This document shows positions 12,475 through 23,246 of a DNA stretch of 64,000 nucleotides, piece after piece. The stretch is from Microplitis mediator (Eukaryota > Arthropoda > Insecta > Hymenoptera > Braconidae), in the NCBI RefSeq assembly GCF_029852145.1, contig NC_079972.1, forward strand, positions 7,389,795 to 7,453,794, read 5' to 3'. A program made the position numbers and the translations under genes. Positions within the stretch are counted from its first letter, which is position 1; every line of letters starts with the position of its first letter. The notes below the pieces were generated by a model. The model was not told where the DNA came from. It made no database searches and was given only the letters and a program-made list of their open reading frames with translations.

Positions 12475-13369
12475 TAGGGTGGCCAAAAAAAACCGACTAT
12501 TTATTTTTTTCGAGTCTCTAATGAAAATTTGTTGGTTTAAGATGTTTTAAGACGCCTCTCCAAAAATCAGCTCGATAAAAAATTTTCAATAGGTCGCTCA
12601 CGAATTTTGAAAATATCAAAAATCATCAATTCGGATTTTTTTTTTCTAAATTTCTTCTTTCTCGTGGAAGCTGTAGTTTATATTTATGAAATCATGACTA
12701 CGCTGAAAATTTCAGCTCAAAATTAAAATGTTTAAACGTCGCTCAAGAATTTTGAATGTTTCCGAGTACTGTCTCTTGGACGTTTTCGAGCGACCCTTGA
12801 ATGTTAATAATAAACCTTCTCAATTTTTTTACCATCAATTTGTATCATAATGAATAAAAATACAACCCGAGAAATAGAAATAATAAGTTATTTACATACT
12901 TTTTTATTTTTTAATTCATTTTTTAGGTTTTTTTGCTTATTCAAAACTTACCCAATTTTATTGTTTAAGACTGTCCTGTATATTTTTGGTTATGTAAAAG
13001 TTATATTTAAGTGAAATGACAGTAATTGAGTTATAAAAAAATGCAAAAACTAATTCAAAGTATAAGTTACATATTATCAGTTAATATTCAAAATTCTTGA
13101 TCGCCGTTTAAATATTTAAATATTGGACTGAAATTTTCAGCATAGTCATAATTTTACAGATATAACATATTGCTGCCACGAGCAAGAAAAAATTCAGAAA
13201 CAAAAAATCCGAATTTCGATCATTTTTGATATTTTCAAAATTCGTGAGCGACCTCTTGAAAATTTTTTATCGAGCTGATTTTTGGAGAGGCTTCTTAAAA
13301 CATCTTAAACCAAAAAATTTTCATTAGAGACTCGAAAAAAAGAATAGTCGGTTTTTTTGGGCCACCCTA
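12475..13369. mobile_element. hAT-like foldback MITE, 8-bp duplication ATATTTAT
   Basis: TAGGGTGGCC and GGCCACCCTA form the ends of arms of roughly 200 bp that mirror each other. The exact 8-bp direct repeat ATATTTAT flanks it (12467-12474, 13370-13377); this duplication size and TAGGG end are typical of hAT elements. No transposase. Confidence 0.85.
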
Positions 13370-14486
13370 ATATTTATATTGTGTATGGAAAAGAAAACTT
13401 TTTTTATTCGTAAGACCAACTCCAATTAAATCAGATCTAAATTTTAATATACTCTTTAAATTGCTGTTAAAATTTTCAAAATTAGTTATTTGATGCGAAT
13501 ATGCATACCCATATACATATACATTCATCGAATAAAATATATGCTTAAATATAGTAAAGAAAATATATGGTGCCATATATAATATAAATTATATGCTACC
13601 ATATATTTCGTTTCATGTAAGAATTTTATATTTTGTAAATATAAAAGGAAAAAATTTGGAAAATCCAAAAGTGCACGACTCGTAATGCTCATTTATTATG
13701 AAATAATAAGAACAATAAAAAAATGGCGGGAAGTGCAAATAAATTTAAAATATATACAAATTCTCTTTCATTAAAACTTGTCATGTTTTTTTATTTTTTT
13801 ATTATATTAGTATTTTTTTTTTTTTTTGTAATTATAAAAGAACTTATTCAAAATATCTCGGTTAATAACAAAAAAAAAAAATATATGTAAATAAAAAAAA
13901 AAATAAAAAAAAATTGAATTGAAAAAATTCAGGCTTACCAATTAGCAAAAAAAACAGCTGTACTAGGACGGTAATGCGCAAGCGCCCCTGGTGGAATAAA
14001 TGTACGTATAATATATAGATATATCCCCATCCATGTTAATTTTACATAGATATATATAGATATAGTTATGCAGCCTTTTTTATTCTTTCATTAATTGTAA
14101 TTAAACGACACTGAGTTATCTAGTCATTCGCAATAGGGGACCTACAAATCGTTCAAAGAATTAAAAAAAAAAAAATTTGATTCAATTATTGGATTTTTTC
14201 GCAAGTTATCATGTATACGGGATCCGTACTTGACGGACAGGAAATTTTTGAAACTATTTTGATGTTTTTTCCGTTTTTATTGAACTAAATAAATTTTTGA
14301 AAAGTATGGAACTAATCTTAATTCCGTGAACTAACAAGGGTATAATAACTGAACCCGACTAGAAATTTTTAGGTGCACCCACTTGGGAACCAATTGGGTT
14401 GCCCAATGGGGACCCTATATTGGGATGTTATCCCAATTGGGTAAGACCTACGTAATCTCAAACGTGCGATCCCTATTAAAAAAAAT

Positions 14487-15426
14487 CTGTCTATCGGTTG
14501 ACCCTGCGGGCCAGCCCTAAAACTTCCCGCTGTTTTCGAGCTCCTTGATCTCTAAAACATTGTTGTGAATTCATTTTCGAGCTCTTCGAGCTCGAAGATA
14601 CCTTTGTTTCCCTTTTTTATGAGCTTTTCAAGCCCAACAGGGTTACGTTTTATGTTAAAGTTTTAAAATTTAGAATCTAAAATAAGAAATGAATGAGCAT
14701 TTTTTATATTTGTTCACAATTATGTTCAATAATTAGCTCAAAAATAAGTATTTACGTGATACGTTGTATTTATATCGTGTAAGTATATCCTGGTACGAGC
14801 GAACATATGACGATTTTTAGGCAATCACTTCCAATCACTCATGTAGAGAAGAACATATTAGTTTTGAGTAATTATGTTTAGTAATTATGATGTTATTCAA
14901 TGAAAAAAGCAGATATTGATTTAACATTTATTATTCCGTCGACGATATCTCTCGAACGGATTATCCGATTAAGACGGTTGAGGTGGCCATCGGCGCGTTT
15001 TATTGGGGTCTAGAGCTGATAATATTTTGGGAATAATTGGCTTAGTCGTTTCGACGATATTTGCAAAAAACCGTTTTCTACTGTTTCTTTCGTCGACGAT
15101 ATTTTTTGAATGGATTATCTGGTTGAGACGTTCTTGGTGGCAATCGAAAGCTTGTATCGAGTTCTAGAGCTGATTAGATTTCGGAATTTTTCGATCCAAC
15201 AGTTTTCACAATATCAAAAAAAAAAAAACGAAAAAAAAAATTTTTTTTTCGCATTTCTTGAATATTTCAGAGTTTTTTTGGCCAAATGGTCTAAAATTTT
15301 TTTGAAAATCAAAGTTCAGAAAATATCTTTCGAATGCCGCAAGAACCATTAAAATCGGTTCATTCATCAAAAAGATATGATAAGTTTTTACATCCACACA
15401 CACAAAAACACACACACACACACACA

Positions 15427-15490
<64 letters not shown>

Positions 15491-15510
15491 TACATACATA
15501 CATACATACA

Positions 15511-15541
<31 letters not shown>

Positions 15542-15630
15542 GATGAAAACCCGGTTTTTGAAAATCGGGGTAAAACCAATAACTTCCCGAATTTTTTGAA
15601 AATCGTCGATTTTCTCAGCGGGAAGTTAAA
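14487..15630 (+). repeat. Family F dispersed repeat with CA and CATA microsatellites
   Basis: Starts near CTGTCTATCGGTTGACCC, has the CGAGCTC-rich head and degenerate internal repeats about 145 bp long, then (CA)n and (CATA)n (about 15400-15540), and ends ...AGCGGGAAGTT. The head AACTTCCCGCT and tail AGCGGGAAGTT are inverted matches. Reading frames over the microsatellites are spurious. Confidence 0.7.
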
Positions 15631-15747
15631 AATATTGAATTGCAAAAAAAAATCAATTAATTTTAATTAGATCCGAAATGTAATCTATTGTATTAGAAGC
15701 GTTACTTAAAGGAATAATATATGATTTTGACTGATGAAAAAATCCCG

Positions 15748-15801
15748 ATGACTGCTGGGCTCGAACCTGCATCCTGCCGAACCAAAGTCTTTGATGCTAT
15801 T
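15748..15801 (-). promoter_or_regulatory. tRNA-like module in E5, A-box end truncated
   Basis: On the minus strand: AGCATCAAAGACTTTGG..., then B-box AGGTTCGAGCCC and CAGCAG. It matches the more complete module of the nested element E6 (16221-16284) but lacks the GTGGAT portion of the A-box. Confidence 0.55.
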
Positions 15802-15912
15802 AGGTGATTTTTGCGTTGGGATATCCCAATAAGTTCCCAACTGGGTCCCGATGTGGCAAAACCAATGAAAGTTATTTATTTTTGCATTGGGCCATCCCAA
15901 CGAGTTCCCAAT

Positions 15913-16674
15913 CCCGACTAGAATTTCTTCCTGATTTGCCTGAAGTACCATAAGGACCTTATCGGGTTAATATAAGGTTTGCCTTATTAGGGCAAACCTG
16001 ACGAGTTCCTGATCAGGACCTTATCTGGATATCCTTATTCAAAAAAAGTTATCCCATCTCTTTAAATATTTCATTTACAGGCTAAAAATTAAAAAAAGTA
16101 CAAAAGACTATTATATAAAAATCACGTCAATCATTGTAGCACAGATTTTTTACTTTTTCATCAGTTATTCTTTGACATCATATTGAATATTATATTTACA
16201 CTTTCAAGATCACTTGTGTATGTTAGCCCAGTGGATAGCATCGAGGACTTTGAATCGAAAGGACGCAGGTTCGAGCCCAGCAGTTATCGGGATTTTTTCA
16301 TCAATAAAAAATATGTTTACTTCCTTTAATTAATGCTCTCAATACAATAGATAACATTCTCGATAGAATTAAAATTCTCTTATTTTTTTTTTTGCAATTT
16401 AATATTTTTTTAAAAATAATTACTGATAAGGTAATCCTGATAAGGATTTGATGAGGATATCCTGGTAAGGACCTGATAAGGCAATCCTGATAAGGACGTG
16501 ATGAGGATATCCTGGTTAGGTCCTGACAAGGCAATCCCGATAAAGACCTCATGGGTCTTAAGCGTTACATCCATATCAGGATCCTCGTCAGGATACCCTG
16601 ATCGGGTACCTTATTTGAAATAAGGTTAACCCGATAAGGACCTCGTCAGGCCCTTATGAAAAATTCTAGTCGGG
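15913..16674. mobile_element. Nested CCCGACTAG element with CCTTATCAGG arms (E6)
   Basis: Same termini as its host E5 (CCCGACTAGAATT / AATTCTAGTCGGG), but the arms are GATAAGG/CCTTATC units instead of CCCAATTGGG. AAT flanks both ends; removing the insert and one AAT restores a CCCAATTGGG unit of E5, so the junction is certain. It carries a plus-strand tRNA-like module. Confidence 0.85.
16221..16284 (+). promoter_or_regulatory. tRNA-like Pol III module in E6
   Basis: TTAGCCCAGTGGATAGCATC (A-box), GACTTTGAATCG (anticodon-arm-like), GGTTCGAGCCC (B-box). The clearest module of this type in the window; the element at 43359-45171 has a similar one (AGTGGATAGCA, GACTTTGAAT). Confidence 0.7.
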
Positions 16675-17304
16675 AATTGGGTCCCGATGTGGCAAAACCA
16701 GTCAGAGTTATTTATTTTGCATTGGGCTATCCCAACGAGTTCCCAATTGGGTCCCACTTAGGAAAAACTGATGCTGGGTAGGTGATTGTTGCGTTAGGAT
16801 ATCCCAACAAGTTCCCGATCAGGTTCTGACTGGGATAGCCCGACTGGGCATGCCACAGCAATTTCCAATTGGGGCCCAATACAGGTATTGGGACAATTTC
16901 TAGTCGGGAAATAGTCGCCGAAGTGAGGCGAAAAAAATTTTTCGATCGTAAAGCACGAGTCGTGCAATATATCAACACAATATATTATAAGGTAAATGTA
17001 AATGTACATATAGCTTAATATAAAAAACATATAAGTAATATATATGAATTCATATATTTACTACTGTATATAATTTCATATTAAATCGGCGAAAATCCCT
17101 ACATGACCTTTTATAAAATACAATGTAAGATATCATATATGTTTTTGTTGCAAACATATATGATTTTATATATTTTAACCATATATTGTTTTTTCATACG
17201 GGTTCAGACAAATAATACGAAGTCTTAAGCTCTTTAATATAAATTACGATGTGAATATCGTAAAATTTGAAGAGATATTTTAAATAAAAGAATACAATAA
17301 TAAT

Positions 17305-17390
17305 CGTTCGAACGTTGGATTCGAACCCAAGTACTTTCGAGTGCGAAGTGTCCGACGCCTTGGATCACTCGGCCACCGAAGTGCCTACAC
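17305..17390 (-). promoter_or_regulatory. Class II tRNA-like module in the split copy E13
   Basis: Minus strand GTGGCCGAGTGATCCAAGGC and GGGTTCGAATCC. Sister of the module at 5770-5850 with a few substitutions. Confidence 0.65.
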
Positions 17391-17933
17391 TTTACATAGT
17401 TTTTAAGGTCCATATAAACGATTTGAATAAACATTCATAAGTCATTTGAGCGCGTCTTGCGGGAGACGACGTTAATATTTAAAAATTACGATACAACATC
17501 GTAATTTTTAAAGCTTACATCGTATTATAGCAGAGGCAGCACTGTAATATTTATTTTACTCAGAAGTACATAGAAAGATAAATATAGGAATAACTATAGA
17601 TTTTGAATTGTAATTTTTATTTCTTTTTTTTTACGATGTTAAATTGTAATTTTGAAGTAATTTTAAATCCTAAAAGTCTTTGTTAAAATAACGATGTTAA
17701 ATAGTAAAAAATATAACCCACATCGTAAATTTTGAAATAAGATATTTTAAAATTGACGCTAATAAAAGTCTAGTCCACGATTACGATATTAACATCGTAA
17801 ATTTTGCTAGAATTTTCTTTCCGTGTATTAACGTATCTTATTGGTTCAAAGTTTTATTTAAAGAGAACTGTATGCTCTTTGAAAAAGCCTGTATGTGCTT
17901 AGCAGTACTTTTAACTACAGTCAGCGTGGAAGC

Positions 17934-18942
17934 TAGGGTTTTTGGAAAAAAACAAATTTTTTTTTGGTATTCAAAAATTGAAAGTATGCCTGAAAATAAA
18001 AATTTTGGTGCCAATCCGAGCTCTTAATAATAATATTAAGGTTTGCCTCAATCCATTTTTCTATTTTCCATTCGAATAACACGGGAAAAAAATTTTTTTT
18101 TTTTAGAATTTTCTAGCTTACCAACCACTCAACGGATTTTTATGCGCAATGAAACTTTGTGTAGGAAATTGAACGCTCTACAAAAAAAGTCTCTTATCAT
18201 TTTTTGATAAATCCCACTGTTTAAAAGTTATTTAAGTTTCAAATCAAATTTATAGTAAATTTTGAGATCTTTTCACTTTCTGGCGAAAATATCAGTCTTA
18301 TTACAAAATGTCATAGAAACTTTTTTGTAGGTAATTTTATTCCTTACAAATTATTGCGAATAAAATTTTTCGAAATTCCGCATTGTTTTCAATTTATTTT
18401 CATTTCAATGTCAAGCTCTTAAAATTAATCAGAAATCTATTTTTTTAAGATCTTGACATTGAAATGGTAATAACTTGAAACCAACGCAAAATTTCGAGAA
18501 AATTAATCCGTAATAATTTGTAACGAATAATATTATCTACAAAAAATGACCTGTGATATTTTTTGATAAGATTGATAGTTTCGCCGGAAAAGTAAAAAAA
18601 TCTCAAAATTTACTATAAATTTGACTTGAAGCTTAAATAACTTTTGAACAGTGGGATTTATTAAAAAATGATAAGAGACTTTTTTTGTAGAAAGTTCAAT
18701 TTCCTACAAAAAAATTTGTTGTGCATAAAAATCCGTTGATTGGTTTATGAGCTGGAAAATTCTAAAAAAAAAAAATTTTTTTTCCCGTGTTATTTAAATG
18801 GAAAATAGAAAAATGGATTGAGGCAAACCTTAATATTATTATTAAGAGCTCGGAATGGTACCAAAATTTTGATTTTTAGTTATACTTTCAAATTTTGGAT
18901 ACCATGAAAAAAAAAAATTGTTTTTTATTTTGAAACACCCTA
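17934..18942. mobile_element. hAT-like foldback MITE, 8-bp duplication GTGGAAGC
   Basis: TAGGGTTTTTGG at the left and AAACACCCTA at the right end long mirrored arms (about 450 bp each). GTGGAAGC is repeated exactly on both sides (17926-17933, 18943-18950). No coding capacity. Confidence 0.85.
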
Positions 18943-18950
18943 GTGGAAGC

Positions 18951-19856
18951 GTTGAAAGTCTAATTTCAAATGGAATTGGTGGTTTTTTGTTGTTAACGAT
19001 TCATTTAAAAAAAAAAAGCTTACGACACTTTTAGCGGGAAATTTAGTCACCTACAAAAAAATCAGTTTAAGATGAGTCTCTAAAATCAATATTTGAAGAG
19101 ATATATGAACTTTAAGAAATTAGAATTCAAAAGTTTAGCTAAATTCCAAGATTCAATGCTACAAAATATTTTCAGTTATTAACTTATGGTAATTATTGAT
19201 TCATATATGTTTGTGTAAAATATAACGCCGTGACTATTCGCCCGATCTACGGGTTTACGGGAAGCTTTCCCGTAAACGACCCGTGGATTGATTAAATTTA
19301 GTTCAAGCTTTCAGATCTCCGGGAAAATTTCCCGTACTTCTCGAAAATTTTACGTTTACATATAAATAAATTCTCTGAAAAAAAATATGTGATGGTTGTT
19401 ATACACATTGAAAATTTAAATACAAAATTGATTTAAACTTTCTTTTTTTTTGTTTCGAGTGTCAATGTTGTCAGTAATTTACTGTTTTGAATTAATTCTC
19501 TATTATCTTGCATTCATATTTTTGATTTTCACTAAGAAAATTGAAAATTTTTGAAAATCGTTCAGTTATTAACAATTAATTCGTTTCAGTCCGATTTTCG
19601 GATATTGATATTTTAACAAATACCTGAATCAATTTTAACCTTTTTTAGTGTAACTCCATATATTTATATACACAAATATTTTACACGTAAAAAAATAATC
19701 ACTAGCTGTCACCGATTTTTCTCTGTAGCTGCAAGTGAAAAATCTCAACTAACTAGCGATTAATGATCTTTAGGTGTTATCGATTATCGCCTGTAATGAT
19801 AGCTAGTGATTATCGTTTCCCGCGTGGGCGCGCATGTGCGTGTGTGCGTGTGTGTA
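18951..19856. other. A/T-rich intron DNA with two small palindromic repeat clusters
   Basis: No gene. At about 19225-19345 there are CGGGAAAGCTTTCCCG-like units, and at about 19690-19830 AGCTAGTGAT-like units, both reminiscent of the arms of the other elements. No complete element ends were found. Confidence 0.35.
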
Positions 19857-20043
19857 CACTGAGAGAAAAAAAAATTTTTTTCAAGTATTTTTTTTACTTA
19901 TTTCTGTGAATACTTAGAACAAGAAATTTTTCCTAAATTGAAGTATAATATTTCTTATTTTTAGCAACTATTGCTTCGATCTAGTAATATATTACTAGAA
20001 TCATAAGTTACTTGTAACAAGCAATTATTTCTTGAATTAAGTT
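19857..20043. mobile_element. Left end of a CACTGAGAG-type element
   Basis: CACTGAGAGAAAA preceded by TA matches the left terminus of the complete element at 36022. The following TTTCTTG/CAAGAAA words look like an arm. It is cut by the element at 20044 and no right end is recognised. Confidence 0.4.
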
Positions 20044-20613
20044 CCCGATGAAAAAAGATTTTGTCTAATCACATATGATCATGCATAATTGTCTATATAT
20101 GATTAGATCCAAAAATTGGCCAGGTCTGATCATACATAACTTGATCTGTTTATATATGAACAGATATGATTATATATAATCATGCATGAACGAATATAGT
20201 CATTTTTAGAATCTCATTTAGAATATCTGTAAATTATTAGTTAAGTAAATTAAGTAGGATTTATTGTCTTCATCAATATAAATGTCGGTTAAAATTAAAT
20301 AATAAAAAAAAAAAAAATTCTTATCCGTTGACTGCTATTTTACTACGAGGTCACCCGTCCAATTAATGACCCACGCCGATGCTGCTCAACTTTGGTTATT
20401 GATGGATTGTAGTCTGATCCTCTAGTCTATTCTACACTTATAGTTAATAAAAGTTTATGGCATTACTTAACTCAAATAATCAAATTGATACTTTATACTT
20501 TTAAATTGCTGCCGAAACCTTTGAACATTTTTTTAGTATTGGGGATTTAAGTTTGATTGATAGTTGACAAAATAAAAATTTGATAACTTTGATATTAAAA
20601 AATTGTCATATTA

Positions 20614-20682
<69 letters not shown>

Positions 20683-20979
20683 TATATGTATTTAAATATT
20701 TATAGATGTCATATCAATGAAATCTGATCAGATTTAATCATACATAGACATATATAACTACATATAGGATTATATCAGTCACGTCTGATCAGATCTAATT
20801 ATATATAGGCCTATATCTAATTATATATGAGTTTGTATCAATCATGTCTGATCAGATCTAATCATGTATAAACTTATATATGATCATATACGGGGTTATA
20901 ACAGCTAGGTATGATTATATCTAATTATATAGACTCATATATAATCATATATGATTAGACAAAATCTTTTTTCATCGGG
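20044..20979. mobile_element. CCCGATG element with ATATATGATC arms and 5S-like core (E10)
   Basis: CCCGATGAAAAAAGATTTTG and its inverse ending CATCGGG form inverted ends of about 28 bp. Arms are tandem words such as ATCAGATCTAATCATATAT, largely self-complementary. The centre holds a minus-strand 5S-rRNA-like module (20343-20426). A long (TA)n tract lies at about 20620-20676. Flanking dinucleotides (TT, TC) are not an exact duplication. Confidence 0.75.
20343..20426 (-). promoter_or_regulatory. 5S-rRNA-derived module (type 1 Pol III promoter-like)
   Basis: On the minus strand AAAGTTGAGCAGCATCGGCG, then GTGGGTCATTAATTGG and GGACGGGTGACCTCG follow the order and spacing of the internal-control half of eukaryotic 5S rRNA (AAGTTAAGCA..., CGTGGTTAGTACTTGG, GATGGGTGACC). 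Only the 3' half is present, so it is not a 5S gene. The resemblance was made by eye from the known 5S consensus. Confidence 0.65.
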
Positions 20980-21302
20980 TCTACCGTGATTCCAGGGTGA
21001 TTCAAAACCATCAGGGATAGTATATATTAATATTAATAATTGAGTAACTTACTGAAAGAAATTTCAGGTTCACTGTTATTATTGTGATTATTAGTATTAT
21101 TATTATTTTTGTTGTTAGACTTATTATAATTTCCAATTATTTTTTTACTCAATTCACTGCTACTTCTTGTATTCTCCCACTAAGAGTCAGATGTTAAATT
21201 TTCCAAATATCTTTGTTTTTTAACTTTATAATAAGAATTTGAGTCAGAGGAACGTTCACGAGACATGGTGATAAATTAAAATATTTTTGCAGGTTATATT
21301 TA

Positions 21303-21612
21303 CCCTTTATCCAAGTAGACAGTACACGCTCCGACGGATCATTTCCAAAGCTTGGTGTAAAGTAATGAAACGAGTAGACCAAGGCACGGACCAGATTTGG
21401 CCCGATGGTCTCTACAAGGCTTGGGGGTAATAAATTCGAACCATAGGGCCTAAACTCGGACCATGTCTGGCCGTATGGTTATCCCCAAGGCTTGAGAGTA
21501 ACAAAATAAACCATAGGACCTAGTCTGTTCCCATAGCCACTTCCTAAGGCTTGGCAAATTACAACTGGCCCAAGGCTCGGCCAATTGATACCATTGGTGA
21601 TTCCTTCCTGGG
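21303..21612. mobile_element. Short GGCC-minisatellite element without a core (E4)
   Basis: CCCTTTATCC at the left, TTCCTTCCTGGG at the right, TA on both sides (21301-21302, 21613-21614). The interior is AAGGCTTGG/GGCCAA repeat. No tRNA-like module, so it looks like an internal-deletion derivative of the family. Confidence 0.65.
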
Positions 21613-22231
21613 TAGTTACAAAGATAATAGCGATTCTTGGTGAAAGCCGCCAAATAACGAGAAATGTGACTATCTAAACATAAAACTTTCAGTTTCTGAT
21701 TAACTATAAATTTCAAGTTTTTACCAAAAGGCCAATTTTGTAAGAAATTTGATTTTCCATGAAATTTATATGATAAAAAAAGAAGTGATAATATCTTGAA
21801 AAATTATCTTTTTTAGAACAAAATTGCAATTATTTCAGTAACTATTAACTTTACGTTATTTTATTATAGAACCTTTTTTGTAGAGAATTAAATGTGCGTT
21901 CAAAATAAGTTGGAAAATAAATTTTAAACAACTTCTAACGTTAGCAGGATTTGGCGAGCCTAAGATATCGACCTAAAATTTTTTTTGTTTTCCGAAAAAT
22001 TTTTTTTTTGTACAAAGAAAAATATTTTTGGTATTAATAATGAAAATTTAAAAAAAGCGGATTTTCGGTCCACCCTGATGCACACAGACAAATAAAAATT
22101 AGTATATATTATGAAAATGAAATCATAATTTATATTTTAAATTGATGAATATAATTTTAAAATCACTTAAAATAAAAAGTAAATTAATTTTTATTTAATA
22201 ACGACTTTAAATATTTTTTATTTTTGTTTAG

Positions 22232-22422
22232 GCAAAGATGTAGAACAAAGTTCAATTTATTATTCAACTCACTCCAGTATGCATCATCAGTATTATCAGC
22301 AAAATCACCATCAGGCAGTGGCTAATGGTCATCACCATCATCACCATCATCATCACCACCATCAACAAGACATGCCATCGGCTTATGAAATTATGCTTCC
22401 ACCTACTCAGCATTCTATGTGA
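22232..22422 (+). CDS. Host gene, terminal coding exon with polyhistidine tract
   Basis: The acceptor TTTGTTTAG ends at 22231. The first two bases complete the glycine codon begun at 5067, and the frame runs for about 62 residues to TGA at 22420-22422. It encodes a Tyr/His/Gln-rich segment (SSMHHQYYQQNHHQ), a run of 11 histidines (coded by mixed CAT/CAC) and a short C-terminus ending in PPTQHSM. Such His runs are typical of insect nuclear regulators. The mixed codons argue for protein-level retention rather than pure repeat slippage. The gene identity is unknown to me. Confidence 0.75.
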
Positions 22423-22667
22423 CCCATGGAATATGGCAGTAACCGCGAGGATCAATTTCATCATTGCCAAAGTTTATGCGATGATATTGTAGCTCGCGCT
22501 CATTCTTTCGCTTAGTGAATGAAAAGTTTTTGAGATCTCTCTATTGATTTTTAAAATCGAAAAGAAATCTTTAGTTTATGAATAATAAATCAAAGATTAC
22601 ATTTAGTCTTAAACCTAAAACATGCTAATGTTATTTTAATGAAATCTATTTTATTAAATAAACGTAC
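22423..22667 (+). other. Probable 3'UTR of the host gene
   Basis: A/T-rich non-coding sequence after the stop, with AATAAA at 22657-22662 directly before a transposon insertion. Further AATAAA motifs occur beyond that insertion (23600-23720), so the true end is uncertain. Confidence 0.45.
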
Positions 22668-23246
22668 TTGGGTGATTCGTTTGGAGCGACTATTTCTTTT
22701 TCACTTCCACTCGAAATTATTGTTATAGACATTGAAAAAAAAAATTCCTTGTAAGTTTCAGCCCTTAACTTTAATTTTAAGTACTTATAATTGATTTTGA
22801 AGTTTTCCCATTTAAAATACATCGGAAAGTTAAGATTTTTTTTCAATTCTCTATAACTCAGCATTTTAACTTATCAAGTCGCCGTTTGCGGCATTTTGTA
22901 GATGATTTACTACTCTTCAAAGTCTCCTTAGTAATTTTACTGGGACTCGGAAAAAACAATTAGAGTCCGAGTAAAACTACTAAGGAGACTTTTGAAGAGT
23001 ATTATATTATTTACAAAATGCCGCAAACGGCGACCCGATAACTTAAAATGCGGCTGAGTTATAGAGAATTGAAAAAAAATCATAACTATCTTATGTATTT
23101 TAAATGGGAAAATTTCAAAATCAAATATAAGTACTTAAAATTAATATTAAGGGCTGAAACTTGCAGGGATTTTTTTTTTCAATGTCTATAACAATAATTT
23201 CGAGTGGGAGTGAAAAAAAAATAGTCGCTCCAAACGAATCACCCTA
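22668..23246. mobile_element. hAT-like foldback MITE in or near the host 3'UTR
   Basis: Ends TTGGGTGATTCG and CGAATCACCCTA, arms mirrored over almost the full length around about 22950. Flanks AAACGTAC (22660-22667) and ATACGTAC (23247-23254) are an 8-bp duplication with one mismatch. If the transcript extends past it, the 3'UTR would contain a long hairpin. Confidence 0.75.

Larger units (their letters stand above)
14354..16908. mobile_element. CCCGACTAG element with CCCAATTGGG arms (E5)
   Basis: Ends CCCGACTAGAAATT and AATTTCTAGTCGGG, flanked by AA (14352-14353, 16909-16910). Arms are made of CCCAATTGGG-type palindromic units. It contains a minus-strand tRNA-like module (15748-15801), a family F repeat (14487-15630) and a nested related element (15913-16674). 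Confidence 0.8.
11316..17202. mobile_element. CCCGTATG-type element inserted in E13, carrying nested elements (E9)
   Basis: Ends CCCGTATGAAAA and TTTTTTCATACGGG are inverted repeats flanked by TT (11314-11315, 17203-17204). The uninterrupted E12 copy reads ACTTCAGAC at the same place, confirming a 2-bp duplication. Its own arms (11330-11595, 12430-12466, 16980-17202) are rich in ATATATG words. It contains elements at 11596-12428, 12475-13369 and 14354-16908. No core module of its own is recognised. Confidence 0.75.
6706..17825. mobile_element. CACGG-type element split by two later insertions (E13)
   Basis: Begins CACGGAAAAAACATTC at 6706 and ends TTTCCGTG at 17825. Aligned by eye with the intact copy E12, its own sequence is only 6706-6798, 11268-11315 and 17203-17825; the rest is two insertions. 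Flanking dinucleotides (AA left, TA right) do not match, so its own target duplication has decayed or the left end is altered. Confidence 0.75.
5068..22231 (+). other. 17.2 kb intron of the host gene, filled with nested transposons
   Basis: Donor GTAAAA at 5068 and acceptor TTTTTGTTTAG ending at 22231. It holds at least ten identifiable elements. The longest stretches without an assigned element are 13378-14353 and 18951-19856, both A/T-rich. The phase match of the two exons supports splicing across the whole interval. Confidence 0.7.

Noticed and set aside
15388..15670. Histidine/threonine- or cysteine/valine-rich proteins
   Set aside because: They are translations of CA and CATA microsatellites inside a transposable repeat.
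20343..20426. 5S rRNA gene
   Set aside because: Only the 3' internal-promoter half is present, with substitutions and no 5' half.
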